Positions 36,022-45,318 of a stretch of 64,000 nt of DNA are shown one piece after another. Source of the DNA: Bacillus_BE sp042263505 (lineage in GTDB: Bacteria; Bacillota; Bacilli; Bacillales; Cytobacillaceae); NCBI RefSeq assembly GCF_042263505.1, contig NZ_JBHKFI010000004.1:62001-126000 (forward strand), read 5' to 3'. Position 1 is the first letter of the stretch. Each line of letters begins with the position of its first letter. The translations under genes were made by a program, and so were the position numbers. The notes under the pieces are model-generated. The model saw only the letters and a list, made by a program, of their open reading frames with translations. It searched no databases and was not told the origin of the DNA.

Positions 36022-39000
36022 GTGTTTCTGAAACGTTTAGACGTTGTCGGCTTTAAATCATTTGCCGAACGAATTAGTGTTGATTTTGTCCCAGGTGTGA
36101 CAGCTGTTGTTGGACCAAATGGAAGTGGGAAAAGTAATATTACAGATGCAATTCGTTGGGTACTAGGGGAACAATCTGCCAAATCCCTCCGTGGCGCAAA
36201 GATGGAAGATATCATTTTTGCAGGTAGTGATTCAAGAAAAGCACTGAATTTTGCTGAGGTTACCCTTACTTTAGATAATGAAGACTCTTTCCTGCCTCTT
36301 GACTATAACGAGGTTAGTGTGACAAGAAGGGTCTACCGCTCTGGTGAAAGTGAATTTTTTATAAATAAACAGCATTGCCGTTTAAAGGATATCGTCGATT
36401 TATTTATGGATTCTGGGTTGGGGAGGGAAGCCTTCTCCATCATTAGTCAGGGAAAAGTAGAGGAAATTCTTAATAGTAAGGCGGAAGAGCGCCGAACAAT
36501 CTTTGAAGAAGCTGCAGGTGTGTTGAAGTACAAGACAAGAAAGAAAAAGGCTGAGAGCAAGCTTACTGAGACACAAGAAAATCTTAATCGTGTGAATGAT
36601 ATTTTATATGAACTTGAAAGCCAGGTAGAGCCGCTAAAAATCCAGGCGTCCATTGCCAAAGATTATCTGCAGCAGAAGGAAGAGCTTGAAAAGATTGAAG
36701 TGGCCCTTACCGTTTTTGAAATTGATGAGTTGCACGGAAAATGGGAAAAGACTTCCGAACAATTTGAAAAGCATAAAGAAGAAGAAATGCAATTATCCGT
36801 ATCTTTACAAGCGAAGGAAGCTCAGGTTGAGGAACTGAGGGATCATATTCAAGCATTAGATGAATCAATTAATGATTTACAATCTGTTTTGCTTCATACG
36901 ACAGAAGAGCTAGAAAAGCTAGAAGGTCGTAAAGAAGTATTAAAAGAAAGAAAGAAGAATGCCTTTCAAAATAAGGATCAGCTTGAAAAAAATATCGAAG
37001 AGCTGACAAGTAAGCTACAGGGTATAGAAGCGAATAAAGTGGAAGAACTTCATGCGGTGAAGCTCCTGGAAGAGGAAGCGAAAACACTGCAGCAGGAGCT
37101 TAAGAAAAAACAAGAAAACATAAAGCTCTTTTCGGTTAATATCGAGGAAAAAATTGAATCTCTAAAAGGAGATTATATTGATTTATTAAATCAACAGGCT
37201 GCCTCTAAAAATGAGCTGCAATTTGTGGAGCGAGATTTAGATCAATTGGATCATCGCACCGGCAAGCTTGAAGAAGAAAATGAAAAATACCTTCAAGAAC
37301 GAAGTGAAATGGAGGCTGTTAAAAAAAGAATTGAAACCAGTCTCGAGGAAATCCAGCAAAAATTAGAAAATCAGGTTCATATTTTTCGAAATGAGCAAAA
37401 CAAACTCGAAACATTAAAGAATAGTTATCAGAAGCAAGAAACAACGCTATATCAAGCCTATCAATATTTACAAAAATCAAAATCGCGAAAAGATATGCTT
37501 GAGGAAATGGAAGATGACTATTCTGGCTTTTTCCAAGGCGTTAAAGAAGTATTAAAAGCACGCGATCACAAGCTCCAAGGGATAAAAGGTGCTATAGCTG
37601 AACTGATTACGGTTCCTAAAAAATTTGAAACAGCGATTGAAACTGCTCTGGGTGGCGCGATGCAGCATATTGTCGTTGGCGATGAGGAAAGTGGTCGAAA
37701 AGCCATTCAATATTTAAAGCAAAATTCGTATGGCCGAGCTACCTTCCTGCCCTTAAATGTGATAAAAGGGAAGACATTATCCAATCAGCAATTACAAGCT
37801 ATTCAAAGCCATTCGAATTTTATTGGAGTTGCTTCTGATTTAGTTCAATATTCTGAAGAATATCGCCCTGTATTTTCTAATTTGCTTGGGAATGTTGTCA
37901 TTACAAGTGATTTAAAAGGAGCTAACGAGTTAGCAAAGATTCTCCAATATCGCTGTCGCTTTGTAACCCTTGATGGTGATGTCGTGAATCCGGGTGGGTC
38001 CATGACAGGGGGAGCGATAAAGCAAAAGTCTACTTCGCTTTTAAGCAGAAAAGGAGAATTAGAAGAACTAAAATCGAAGCTTATCACCATGGAACAACAA
38101 ACGGAGAAGCTTGAGGAACAGGTTAAATCCTTTAAAAACAAAATTCAAGATCAAGAAAAAGCATTGGAAGATTTAAGAAAACAAGGGGAAGAGTTAAGAA
38201 TCGCTGAACAGACCATAAAAGGTGACCTCCGTGAGGTAGAACTCAATGAAAAGAATAATAATGAACGCCTGACATTATATGATTTGGAAAAGGTTCAATA
38301 TCTAGAAGAAAGGGCTCGACTGACGAAGCGCAAAGAAGAATTGCAACAGCTGTTAGCTAGTTTCCAAGAACAGATAACAGTCTTAGACCAAGAGATCGCT
38401 AATTTAACGGAACAAAAAAATACGGATAATGTTTCAAAAGATACATTAAGTGCTGAGATTAGTGATTTGAAGGTGAAGGTTGCTGCGAAAACCGAACAGC
38501 TCTCCCACGCGAAAGAGAAGTTGAATCGATGCCTAGCTGATTTAAATGAAACAAAAGAGAAGCTTGCAACATTGAAGGAAGATCTTAACTTATTAAGTTT
38601 AGAAATGACGGATAGCTCTTCCGGTGAAGTCTATTTAGAAGAAGAAGCCAAAAGAAGGTTACAAGACAAAACAGAAACACTTAACTTAATATCTACGCGG
38701 AGAGATGAACGGCTACGATTACAAAATAACCTGGAAGACCTAGAATTAGAGGTAAAAGAGTTAAAGAGACAGCAAAAAGGAATGAACATCAGCCTTAAAG
38801 ATGAAGAGGTGAAAATGAACCGACTTGACGTCGAATTGGATAATCATTTAACCCATTTGCGAGAGGAATATCTTCTATCATATGATGGCGCCAAGGAAAT
38901 GTATCCTTTAATGCTGCCTGCTGAAGAGGCTAGAAAGAAAGTGAAGCTGATTAAGCTCTCCATTGAAGAAATGGGTGCAGTTAATATTGGCGCGATTGAA

Positions 39001-39588
39001 GAATATGAACGTGTGTCGGAAAGATATGAGTTTCTCTTAGAACAAAAGAATGATTTGCAGGAAGCTAAGGATACCCTATTCCAGGTCATTGCTGAAATGG
39101 ATATTGAAATGAAAAAACGCTTTGAACAAACCTTCAATGGTATTCGTTCACATTTTGAGTATGTCTTCCAAGCATTATTTGGTGGAGGTAGAGCGGATTT
39201 GAAACTGACGGATCCTGATGATCTTTTGAATACAGGGGTTGAAATTGTCGCACAGCCACCTGGTAAAAAGCTGCAAAACCTTGGATTATTATCAGGTGGC
39301 GAAAGAGCTTTAACCGCCATTGCTCTTCTTTTCTCTATTTTGAAAGTTCGACCGGTTCCATTTTGTATTTTAGATGAGGTAGAGGCTGCTCTCGATGAAG
39401 CAAATGTATTTCGGTTTAGCCAATATTTAAAAACTTATAGTACAGAAACTCAATTTATTGTTATCACCCATCGGAAAGGAACGATGGAAGAAGCGGATGT
39501 GCTTTATGGAGTGACCATGCAAGAATCTGGAGTATCAAAACTTGTTTCTGTCCGACTCGAGGAAACAAATGAACTCATTCAAACATAA
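36022..39588 (+). CDS. smc: Chromosome segregation ATPase SMC
   Basis: This 1188-residue condensin ATPase has Walker A GPNGSGKSN at 31-39, a long coiled coil to about 500, a hinge around 510-670 (GFFQGVKEVL; GGAMQHIVVGDEE; GGSMTGGA), a return coiled coil, the signature LSGGERALTAIAL near 1092 and the Walker B segment ILDEVEAALDEANV. It starts at GTG 36022 with GGGGGGATA upstream. It is followed after 16 nt by ftsY, as in B. subtilis. Confidence 0.97.
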   Translation: MFLKRLDVVGFKSFAERISVDFVPGVTAVVGPNGSGKSNITDAIRWVLGEQSAKSLRGAKMEDIIFAGSDSRKALNFAEVTLTLDNEDSFLPLDYNEVSVTRRVYRSGESEFFINKQHCRLKDIVDLFMDSGLGREAFSIISQGKVEEILNSKAEERRTIFEEAAGVLKYKTRKKKAESKLTETQENLNRVNDILYELESQVEPLKIQASIAKDYLQQKEELEKIEVALTVFEIDELHGKWEKTSEQFEKHKEEEMQLSVSLQAKEAQVEELRDHIQALDESINDLQSVLLHTTEELEKLEGRKEVLKERKKNAFQNKDQLEKNIEELTSKLQGIEANKVEELHAVKLLEEEAKTLQQELKKKQENIKLFSVNIEEKIESLKGDYIDLLNQQAASKNELQFVERDLDQLDHRTGKLEEENEKYLQERSEMEAVKKRIETSLEEIQQKLENQVHIFRNEQNKLETLKNSYQKQETTLYQAYQYLQKSKSRKDMLEEMEDDYSGFFQGVKEVLKARDHKLQGIKGAIAELITVPKKFETAIETALGGAMQHIVVGDEESGRKAIQYLKQNSYGRATFLPLNVIKGKTLSNQQLQAIQSHSNFIGVASDLVQYSEEYRPVFSNLLGNVVITSDLKGANELAKILQYRCRFVTLDGDVVNPGGSMTGGAIKQKSTSLLSRKGELEELKSKLITMEQQTEKLEEQVKSFKNKIQDQEKALEDLRKQGEELRIAEQTIKGDLREVELNEKNNNERLTLYDLEKVQYLEERARLTKRKEELQQLLASFQEQITVLDQEIANLTEQKNTDNVSKDTLSAEISDLKVKVAAKTEQLSHAKEKLNRCLADLNETKEKLATLKEDLNLLSLEMTDSSSGEVYLEEEAKRRLQDKTETLNLISTRRDERLRLQNNLEDLELEVKELKRQQKGMNISLKDEEVKMNRLDVELDNHLTHLREEYLLSYDGAKEMYPLMLPAEEARKKVKLIKLSIEEMGAVNIGAIEEYERVSERYEFLLEQKNDLQEAKDTLFQVIAEMDIEMKKRFEQTFNGIRSHFEYVFQALFGGGRADLKLTDPDDLLNTGVEIVAQPPGKKLQNLGLLSGGERALTAIALLFSILKVRPVPFCILDEVEAALDEANVFRFSQYLKTYSTETQFIVITHRKGTMEEADVLYGVTMQESGVSKLVSVRLEETNELIQT

Positions 39589-39604
39589 GTAAGGAAGTGA
39601 AATA

Positions 39605-40591
39605 ATGAGCTTTTTTAAAAAGTTAAAAGAAAAAATTACAAAACAAACAGATGCTGTTACAGAAAAATTTAAGGATGGCTTAACCAAAACACGGAATAAT
39701 TTTTCCAATAAAGTAAATGATCTTGTTTCTCGATATCGAAAGGTAGACGAGGATTTTTTTGAAGAGCTTGAAGAAATTCTCATTCAAGCAGATGTTGGTT
39801 TTGACACGGTGATGAAATTAATTGATGAATTAAAATCAGAGGTAAAACGAAGAAATATTCAAGATCCAAAGGAAGTTCAAGATGTTATTACAGAAAAATT
39901 GGTTGAAATATATAAACAAGATGAGGAACAATCTTCAGAGCTTAATTTTCAAGAGAATGAGTTAACCGTTATCTTGTTTGTGGGTGTAAACGGTGTTGGT
40001 AAAACGACAACGATTGGCAAGCTTGCTTATAAATTTAAGAGTGAAGGAAAAAAAGTCCTTTTAGCAGCAGGAGATACTTTCCGTGCCGGAGCCATTGATC
40101 AATTAGAAGTTTGGGGAGAAAGAGTAGGGGTTGATGTCATTAAACAAGCAGAGGGTTCTGATCCAGCTGCTGTTATGTTTGATGCAGTAAAAGCAGCAAA
40201 ATCTCGTAAAGTCGATATTCTCCTCTGTGATACAGCTGGGAGACTGCAAAATAAAGTCAATTTAATGAAGGAACTTGAAAAAGTTAAACGTGTCATCGAA
40301 AGAGAAATTCCGGGTGCACCTCATGAGGTTCTCCTTGTCCTTGATGCGACGACTGGTCAAAATGCCATGATTCAGGCTAAGACGTTTAAAGAGGCGACCG
40401 ATGTTAGCGGCATTGTTTTAACAAAACTAGACGGAACAGCTAAAGGTGGAATTGTTTTAGCCATTCGCAATGAACTCAATATTCCAGTGAAATTTGTCGG
40501 TTTAGGTGAAAAAATGGACGACCTGCAAGAATTCGAAGCCGAACAATATGTATATGGTTTATTTTCTGAGTTAATTGATAAGGAAGACTAA
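39605..40591 (+). CDS. ftsY: Signal recognition particle receptor FtsY
   Basis: The 328-residue SRP GTPase has a short charged N-terminal region, the N domain and the G domain with G1 GVNGVGKTT (127-135), DTAGRLQ and TKLDGTAKGG. The short A domain is normal for Firmicutes. It docks SRP-ribosome complexes at the membrane with Ffh. The RBS AAGGAAGTG precedes ATG 39605. Confidence 0.96.
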   Translation: MSFFKKLKEKITKQTDAVTEKFKDGLTKTRNNFSNKVNDLVSRYRKVDEDFFEELEEILIQADVGFDTVMKLIDELKSEVKRRNIQDPKEVQDVITEKLVEIYKQDEEQSSELNFQENELTVILFVGVNGVGKTTTIGKLAYKFKSEGKKVLLAAGDTFRAGAIDQLEVWGERVGVDVIKQAEGSDPAAVMFDAVKAAKSRKVDILLCDTAGRLQNKVNLMKELEKVKRVIEREIPGAPHEVLLVLDATTGQNAMIQAKTFKEATDVSGIVLTKLDGTAKGGIVLAIRNELNIPVKFVGLGEKMDDLQEFEAEQYVYGLFSELIDKED

Positions 40592-40621
40592 ACTGGAACG
40601 CTTTTCTGTAAAGATTTTTTC

Positions 40622-40650
40622 TTGACATCGCCCTATCATCTGTGTAAACT
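40622..40650 (+). promoter_or_regulatory. Sigma-A promoter for ylxM-ffh
   Basis: A perfect TTGACA (40622-40627), a 17-nt spacer and TAAACT (40645-40650) lie 45 nt upstream of ylxM, giving ylxM-ffh a start independent of rnc-smc-ftsY. Confidence 0.75.
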
Positions 40651-40694
40651 AGTGAATTGTAAAGGCTTTTCACTTAACAAAAGGGGGAATTGCC

Positions 40695-41027
40695 ATGCTT
40701 GAGAAAACAACGAGAATGAATTTTCTGTATGATTTCTATCAGTCGTTGTTGACACCAAAACAGCAAAGCTATATGTCCCTGTATTACTTAGATGATTTTT
40801 CTCTCGGTGAAATTGCGGAGGAATATGATGTAAGTCGACAAGCTGTGTATGATAACATCAAAAGAACAGAAGCAATGCTTGAGGAATATGAAGAAAAGCT
40901 ATTATTATTTCAAAAATTTCAAGAGCGCAGTAAACTTTTTACCCAACTAAAAGAGATGATAGAAATGGAGTCTTCTTCAAAGCAATCTCTTTTAGACATT
41001 GTAACAGAGATTGAGAAATTAGATTAG
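40695..41027 (+). CDS. ylxM: YlxM-type helix-turn-helix protein, SRP-associated
   Basis: This 110-residue protein has a sigma-70-region-4-like helix-turn-helix (FSLGEIAEEYDVSRQAVYDN) and a C-terminal helix. Homologues next to ffh modulate SRP GTPase function (reported for Streptococcus YlxM). The RBS AAAGGGGG precedes ATG 40695. It is 12 nt upstream of ffh and on the same transcript. Confidence 0.92.
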   Translation: MLEKTTRMNFLYDFYQSLLTPKQQSYMSLYYLDDFSLGEIAEEYDVSRQAVYDNIKRTEAMLEEYEEKLLLFQKFQERSKLFTQLKEMIEMESSSKQSLLDIVTEIEKLD

Positions 41028-41039
41028 GAGGCGGCATTT

Positions 41040-42392
41040 ATGGCATTTGAGGGATTAGCCGACCGACTGCAAAATACAATCCAGAAAATCCGCGGTAAAG
41101 GGAAAGTATCAGAAGCAGATGTAAAAGAAATGATGCGTGATGTGCGTCTTGCTCTTTTGGAAGCAGATGTTAACTTTAAAGTTGTTAAGGAATTTGTTAA
41201 AAAAGTCAGCGAGCGTGCTGCTGGTCAGGAAGTCTTAAAAAGCCTAACCCCAGGTCAACAGGTTATTAAGGTTGTGAAAGAAGAACTAACGGAATTAATG
41301 GGCGGAGAACAAAGCAAGATTGCTGTAGCTAATCGTCCTCCAACCGTGATTATGATGGTCGGTCTTCAAGGGGCAGGGAAAACAACTACTACCGGAAAAC
41401 TCGCGAATTTGCTGAGGAAAAAGCATAATCGTAATCCTTTACTTGTGGCAGCGGATATTTATCGTCCAGCGGCAATTAAGCAGCTAGAAACTCTGGGCAA
41501 GCAGCTGAATATGCCGGTATTCTCTCTAGGTGATCAAATTAGTCCTGTTGAAATTGCAAAACTTGCGATTGAGAAAGCAAAAGAGGAACATAATGATTAT
41601 GTCTTGATTGATACAGCAGGTCGTTTGCACGTAGATGAACGATTGATGGATGAATTAAAGCAAATTAAAGAATTGACCAGTCCGGATGAAATTTTTCTAG
41701 TTGTTGATGCCATGACTGGACAGGACGCGGTAAATGTGGCTCAAAGCTTTAACGAGCAATTAGGACTTACCGGGGTTGTGCTCACTAAATTGGATGGCGA
41801 TACCCGTGGTGGGGCAGCTTTATCTATTCGTTCTGTCACGAATACACCGATTAAGTTTGTCGGTCTTGGTGAAAAATTGGATGCCTTAGAGGCTTTTCAT
41901 CCAGAACGCATGGCCTCTCGTATTCTAGGTATGGGAGATGTTCTTACCTTAATTGAAAAAGCGCAGGCAAATGTCGATGAAGAAAAAGCAAGGGAGATGG
42001 AGCAAAAATTCCGAACAGCTTCTTTCACATTGGATGATTTTTTAGATCAATTAGGCCAGGTTCGTAAAATGGGACCGCTTGATGAATTGCTAAAAATGAT
42101 GCCCGGGGCGAATAAAATTAAGGGATTAAATAATATGCAAATCGACGAAAAGCAAATTAGTCATGTTGAGGCAATTATTAAATCCATGACAAAGAATGAA
42201 AAAAATCATCCAGAAACAATAAATGCCAGCCGCAGAAAACGAATTGCGAAGGGGTCTGGAACTACAGTACCCGAAGTCAATCGTTTATTAAAGCAATTTG
42301 AAGATATGAAAAAAATGATAAGGCAAATGAGTGGCTTACAGCAAAAAGGAAAGAAAAAAGGCGGCTTTAAGCTCCCATTCAATCCTTTTTGA
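41040..42392 (+). CDS. ffh: Signal recognition particle protein Ffh
   Basis: The 450-residue SRP54 GTPase has the N domain, the G domain (G1 GLQGAGKTTT at 108-117; DTAGRLHVD; TKLDGDTRGG) and a methionine-rich M domain from about 300 that binds 4.5S RNA and signal peptides (GPLDELLKMMPG; SRRKRIAKGSG). The RBS AGGAGGCGG precedes ATG 41040. Confidence 0.97.
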   Translation: MAFEGLADRLQNTIQKIRGKGKVSEADVKEMMRDVRLALLEADVNFKVVKEFVKKVSERAAGQEVLKSLTPGQQVIKVVKEELTELMGGEQSKIAVANRPPTVIMMVGLQGAGKTTTTGKLANLLRKKHNRNPLLVAADIYRPAAIKQLETLGKQLNMPVFSLGDQISPVEIAKLAIEKAKEEHNDYVLIDTAGRLHVDERLMDELKQIKELTSPDEIFLVVDAMTGQDAVNVAQSFNEQLGLTGVVLTKLDGDTRGGAALSIRSVTNTPIKFVGLGEKLDALEAFHPERMASRILGMGDVLTLIEKAQANVDEEKAREMEQKFRTASFTLDDFLDQLGQVRKMGPLDELLKMMPGANKIKGLNNMQIDEKQISHVEAIIKSMTKNEKNHPETINASRRKRIAKGSGTTVPEVNRLLKQFEDMKKMIRQMSGLQQKGKKKGGFKLPFNPF

Positions 42393-42486
42393 TGGGGATT
42401 TTTGCCTGATTTTATGTAAAAAACATCAATTTTTCTTCGCTAAATGCAGTTTTTTAACAAAAATTTAACATGTAAAGAAAAAACAC

Positions 42487-42515
42487 TTTACAAACATTAA
42501 AACAATTGATATTAT
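42487..42515 (+). promoter_or_regulatory. Sigma-A promoter for rpsP
   Basis: TTTACA (42487-42492), a 17-nt spacer and TATTAT (42510-42515), preceded by TGA as an extended -10. It lies 40 nt before the rpsP start. Confidence 0.65.
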
Positions 42516-42554
42516 ACTATCTTGTGTGAAACTATTCGGAGGTGCTTATTTAAA

Positions 42555-42827
42555 ATGGCAGTAAAAATTCGTTTAAAACGTATGGGAGCAAAGAAAACTC
42601 CTTTCTATCGTATTGTAGTAGCAGATTCTCGTTCACCACGTGATGGACGTTTCATTGAAACAGTTGGAACATATAACCCAATTACAGTTCCTGCTCAAGT
42701 AGAAATCAATGAGGAATTAGCATTAAAATGGTTAAAAGACGGTGCAAAACCATCTGACACAGTTCGTAATCTTTTCTCTAAACAAGGCATTATGGAAAAA
42801 TTCCATAACGCAAAATATAGCAAGTAA
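42555..42827 (+). CDS. rpsP: 30S ribosomal protein S16
   Basis: The 90-residue product reads MAVKIRLKRMGAKKTPFYR, IVVADSRSPRDGR and IETVGTYNP, standard for S16. I chose ATG 42555 with CGGAGGTG upstream; the in-frame ATG at 42522 lies before that RBS. It is followed after 10 nt by khpA. Confidence 0.97.
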   Translation: MAVKIRLKRMGAKKTPFYRIVVADSRSPRDGRFIETVGTYNPITVPAQVEINEELALKWLKDGAKPSDTVRNLFSKQGIMEKFHNAKYSK

Positions 42828-42837
42828 TTCTTAACAA

Positions 42838-43068
42838 ATGAAAGAATTAATTGAAACGATTGTGAAACCCCTTGTTGATTATCCAGATGACGTTCTTGTT
42901 GATGTAGTGGAAGAGGATGATCGCATCATCTATCATCTAGCTGTCAATAAGAGTGACATGGGAAAAGTGATTGGAAAACAAGGTCGGGTTGTTAAAGCTA
43001 TACGAACTGTTGTCTATGCAGCAGGAGCTTCACAGCAGAAGAAAATTTTATTAGAAATAATAGAATAA
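42838..43068 (+). CDS. khpA: KH-domain RNA-binding protein KhpA (YlqC)
   Basis: The 76-residue product is a single KH domain with the GKQG loop at 46-49 (MGKVIGKQGRVVKAIRTVV). In Firmicutes KhpA pairs with KhpB/Jag in RNA binding and cell-size control. No clear RBS is seen before ATG 42838, only AT-rich sequence after the rpsP stop, so reinitiation from rpsP is likely. Confidence 0.93.
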   Translation: MKELIETIVKPLVDYPDDVLVDVVEEDDRIIYHLAVNKSDMGKVIGKQGRVVKAIRTVVYAAGASQQKKILLEIIE

Positions 43069-43082
43069 GTAGGCAAAAAATT

Positions 43083-43107
43083 AGGAGGGGATTCCCCTCC
43101 TTTTTTT
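43083..43107 (+). terminator. Terminator after khpA
   Basis: AGGAGGGG pairs with CCCCTCCT around a 2-3 nt loop and is followed by seven T. Confidence 0.93.
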
Positions 43108-43143
43108 ACAATTCAGTTTGAAAAACGCTAAGGAGGCAAGAAT

Positions 43144-43527
43144 ATGAAAATCCTTCAAAGTGTCGTCATAAAGCAAGTATTAACAGAAAAAAGCAAGGAA
43201 GAACTATTATCTAAAATTGAAAGTGATAAAAACCAATACCAAAAAGAATGCGATCAGCTGCGGTTTGAAATTAAAAAACTTGAAAAGACGAATAAGCTGA
43301 AGCGGACAAGATTCATTCAGCATTTAGAAAATGAAATCATGAATCGTCAAGAAAAAATAAAACTCCTCGATTTTCAAATAGAACAATTACATATGCTACC
43401 AATAGGAAGTGAACTGAAGGAAAAGGAAGTTCAAGCGATCCTTGATGTTCAAGTAGGGGATAGCTGGGACGATAAGGTAGAGCAAACGATCGTGATTAAA
43501 GATGGAATTGTCGTAGAAATACGCTAG
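43144..43527 (+). CDS. ylqD: YlqD family protein, function unknown
   Basis: The 127-residue protein is predicted to form a coiled coil through most of its length (heptads of L/I and K/E from about 15 to 80). A short C-terminal beta region (QAILDVQVGDSWDD) follows. It matches the YlqD family, found between khpA and rimM in Bacilli; no activity is known. The RBS AAGGAGGC precedes ATG 43144. rimM follows after 13 nt. Confidence 0.85.
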   Translation: MKILQSVVIKQVLTEKSKEELLSKIESDKNQYQKECDQLRFEIKKLEKTNKLKRTRFIQHLENEIMNRQEKIKLLDFQIEQLHMLPIGSELKEKEVQAILDVQVGDSWDDKVEQTIVIKDGIVVEIR

Positions 43528-43540
43528 AGGTGAAAAGAAA

Positions 43541-44059
43541 ATGGAAAAATGGTTTAACGTTGGAAAACTCGTGAACACTCATGGAATAAAAGGCGAAGTA
43601 AGAGTTGTTTCAAGAACAGATTTTGCGAATGAGCGCTATCAATCAGGAAGTATCCTTTATTTGTTTATGCCAGATGAAAAAGAACCCATTCAGCTAAAGG
43701 TAAAATCGCACCGTGTCCATAAATCATTTGATTTATTAACCTTTGAAGGCTATGAGAATGTTAATGATGTGGAGAAAATGAAGGGCGGGATTTTGAAGGT
43801 TTCAGAGAGTTCCTTAGGTGAGCTAGAAGAAAATGAATTTTACTACCATGAAATTATTGGTTGCACAGTATATACGACTGCCGGTGAAATTCTAGGGGAA
43901 ATTAAAGAGATTTTAACACCGGGTGCAAATGATGTATGGGTGATAAAGTCCAAAGGCGGAAAAGACATCCTTATCCCTTACATTGAAGAGATTGTGAAAA
44001 AAGTAGATGTTAAAGAGAAAAAGGTCATAATCGAACCAATGGAAGGGTTATTATCATGA
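43541..44059 (+). CDS. rimM: 16S rRNA processing factor RimM
   Basis: The 172-residue protein has the N-terminal RimM domain (WFNVGKLVNTHGIKGEVRV) and a C-terminal PRC-barrel (GTP... region: ITPG-like LTPGANDVWVIKSKGGKDILIP). It helps mature the 30S head and binds S19. It overlaps trmD by 4 nt, and rimM-trmD-rplS order is widespread. Confidence 0.95.
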   Translation: MEKWFNVGKLVNTHGIKGEVRVVSRTDFANERYQSGSILYLFMPDEKEPIQLKVKSHRVHKSFDLLTFEGYENVNDVEKMKGGILKVSESSLGELEENEFYYHEIIGCTVYTTAGEILGEIKEILTPGANDVWVIKSKGGKDILIPYIEEIVKKVDVKEKKVIIEPMEGLLS

Positions 44060-44790
44060 AAATCGATGTCCTAACTCTTTTTCCTGAAATGTTTGATGGT
44101 GTTCTGGGCCAATCAATTTTGAAAAAAGCTGATGATCAGCATATTGTTTCCTATAATATCGTGAATTTTCGTGAGTATGCAGAAAATAAGCATGGACAAG
44201 TCGATGACTATCCTTATGGTGGCGGAGCAGGTATGGTACTAAAGCCGCAGCCTATTTTTGATGCGGTTTCTGCTTTAACAGAAGGAGCTAAGCAAAAGCC
44301 TCGTATCATTTTAATGTGTCCTCAGGGAAAAAGGTATAATCAAAAAATAGCTGAGGAATTAGCGCGTGAAGAGCACCTCCTAATAATATGTGGGCACTAT
44401 GAAGGCTATGATGAGAGAATTAGAGAGCATTTGGTGACGGATGAGATCTCAATTGGGGATTTTGTCCTAACTGGTGGAGAGCTTGGGGCAATGGTTGTGA
44501 TTGATAGTGTTGTAAGACTTCTTGGAGGAGTATTAGGCAATGAGGAATCCCATCAGAAGGATTCTTTCAGCACAGGATATCTGGAGCATCCCCATTATAC
44601 GCGTCCGGCTGATTTTAGAGGCATGGAGGTCCCAGAAGTATTACTGAGTGGAAATCATCGTTTAATCGAGGAATGGAGAGCGAAAGAATCGCTCCGAAGG
44701 ACCTTTATGCGAAGACCAGATTTACTGGATGAGATTGAATTGAATGATCAACAAAAAAAGTGGTTGGAAGAGTTTAAAAGAGAAGAATAG
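44056..44790 (+). CDS. trmD: tRNA (guanine-37-N1)-methyltransferase
   Basis: This 244-residue SPOUT enzyme methylates G37 of tRNAs reading CNN codons. It has DDYPYGGGAGM (50-60), GHYEGYDER (113-121) and the trefoil-knot segment ISIGDFVLTGGELGAM. ATGA overlap with rimM indicates coupling. Confidence 0.97.
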   Translation: MKIDVLTLFPEMFDGVLGQSILKKADDQHIVSYNIVNFREYAENKHGQVDDYPYGGGAGMVLKPQPIFDAVSALTEGAKQKPRIILMCPQGKRYNQKIAEELAREEHLLIICGHYEGYDERIREHLVTDEISIGDFVLTGGELGAMVVIDSVVRLLGGVLGNEESHQKDSFSTGYLEHPHYTRPADFRGMEVPEVLLSGNHRLIEEWRAKESLRRTFMRRPDLLDEIELNDQQKKWLEEFKREE

Positions 44791-44793
44791 TGG

Positions 44794-44822
44794 TTGCGTC
44801 TATTCACCGGTTATGGTATGAT
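44794..44822 (+). promoter_or_regulatory. Sigma-A promoter for rplS
   Basis: TTGCGT (44794-44799), a 17-nt spacer and TATGAT (44817-44822) with an extended TGG directly before the -10. It starts just 4 nt after the trmD stop, so rplS can be expressed apart from trmD. Confidence 0.75.
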
Positions 44823-44828
44823 ATTTTT

Positions 44829-44931
44829 TGTGACTTAGACTGAAACTTTTCAGTTTATAGTCTGATAACGATGTTCCGCTGCACGTGATTTAGTAACAGT
44901 TATGCAAGAGCATCTGTGGGAGGAGTTGAAA
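44829..44931 (+). ncRNA. Ribosomal protein L19 leader (cis-regulatory)
   Basis: The roughly 100-nt untranslated leader folds a hairpin AGACTGAAAC / AGTTTATAGTCT and downstream segments (GATGTTCC; CATCTGTGGGAG) that can pair and enclose the rplS RBS. Leaders of this layout before rplS are known in Firmicutes as L19 leaders and are thought to mediate autogenous control. The call rests on position and visible pairing, not on a covariance search. Confidence 0.65.
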
Positions 44932-44934
44932 ACG

Positions 44935-45279
44935 ATGCATAAATTAATCGAAGAAATCACTAAAGAACAACTTCGCACTGATCTTCCAGCTTTCCGTCCT
45001 GGTGATACTGTACGTGTACACGTAAAAGTTATCGAAGGAACTCGTGAACGTATTCAGGTGTATGAAGGTGTTGTGATTAAGCGTCGTGGTGGTGGCATTA
45101 GCGAAACTTTTACAGTACGTAAAGTTTCTTACGGAGTAGGCGTTGAACGTACATTCCCTGTACACACACCAAAAATTGCGAAGCTTGAAGTTATCCGTCG
45201 CGGTAAAGTTCGCCGTGCGAAACTTTATTATCTACGTAATCTACGTGGTAAAAAAGCTCGTATTAAAGAAATTCGATAA
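44935..45279 (+). CDS. rplS: 50S ribosomal protein L19
   Basis: The 114-residue product reads MHKLIEEITKEQLRTDLPAF and contains VYEGVVIKRRGGGISETFTV and RVERTFP-like residues, standard for L19. I chose ATG 44935 with GGGAGGAG upstream; the ATG at 44902 lies inside the leader. L19 sits at the 30S-50S interface. Confidence 0.97.
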   Translation: MHKLIEEITKEQLRTDLPAFRPGDTVRVHVKVIEGTRERIQVYEGVVIKRRGGGISETFTVRKVSYGVGVERTFPVHTPKIAKLEVIRRGKVRRAKLYYLRNLRGKKARIKEIR

Positions 45280-45290
45280 TCGCCTTAAAG

Positions 45291-45318
45291 AAGGAGCTTG
45301 TTCAACAAGCTCCTTTTT
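45291..45318 (+). terminator. Terminator after rplS
   Basis: AAGGAGCTTG pairs perfectly with CAAGCTCCTT around TTCAA and is followed by TTT. Confidence 0.92.

Noticed and set aside
38844..39320. 158-codon minus-strand ORF opposite the 3' part of smc
   Set aside because: The smc frame here encodes the conserved ABC signature region. The opposite frame gives a Ser-rich peptide with no recognisable motif or RBS.
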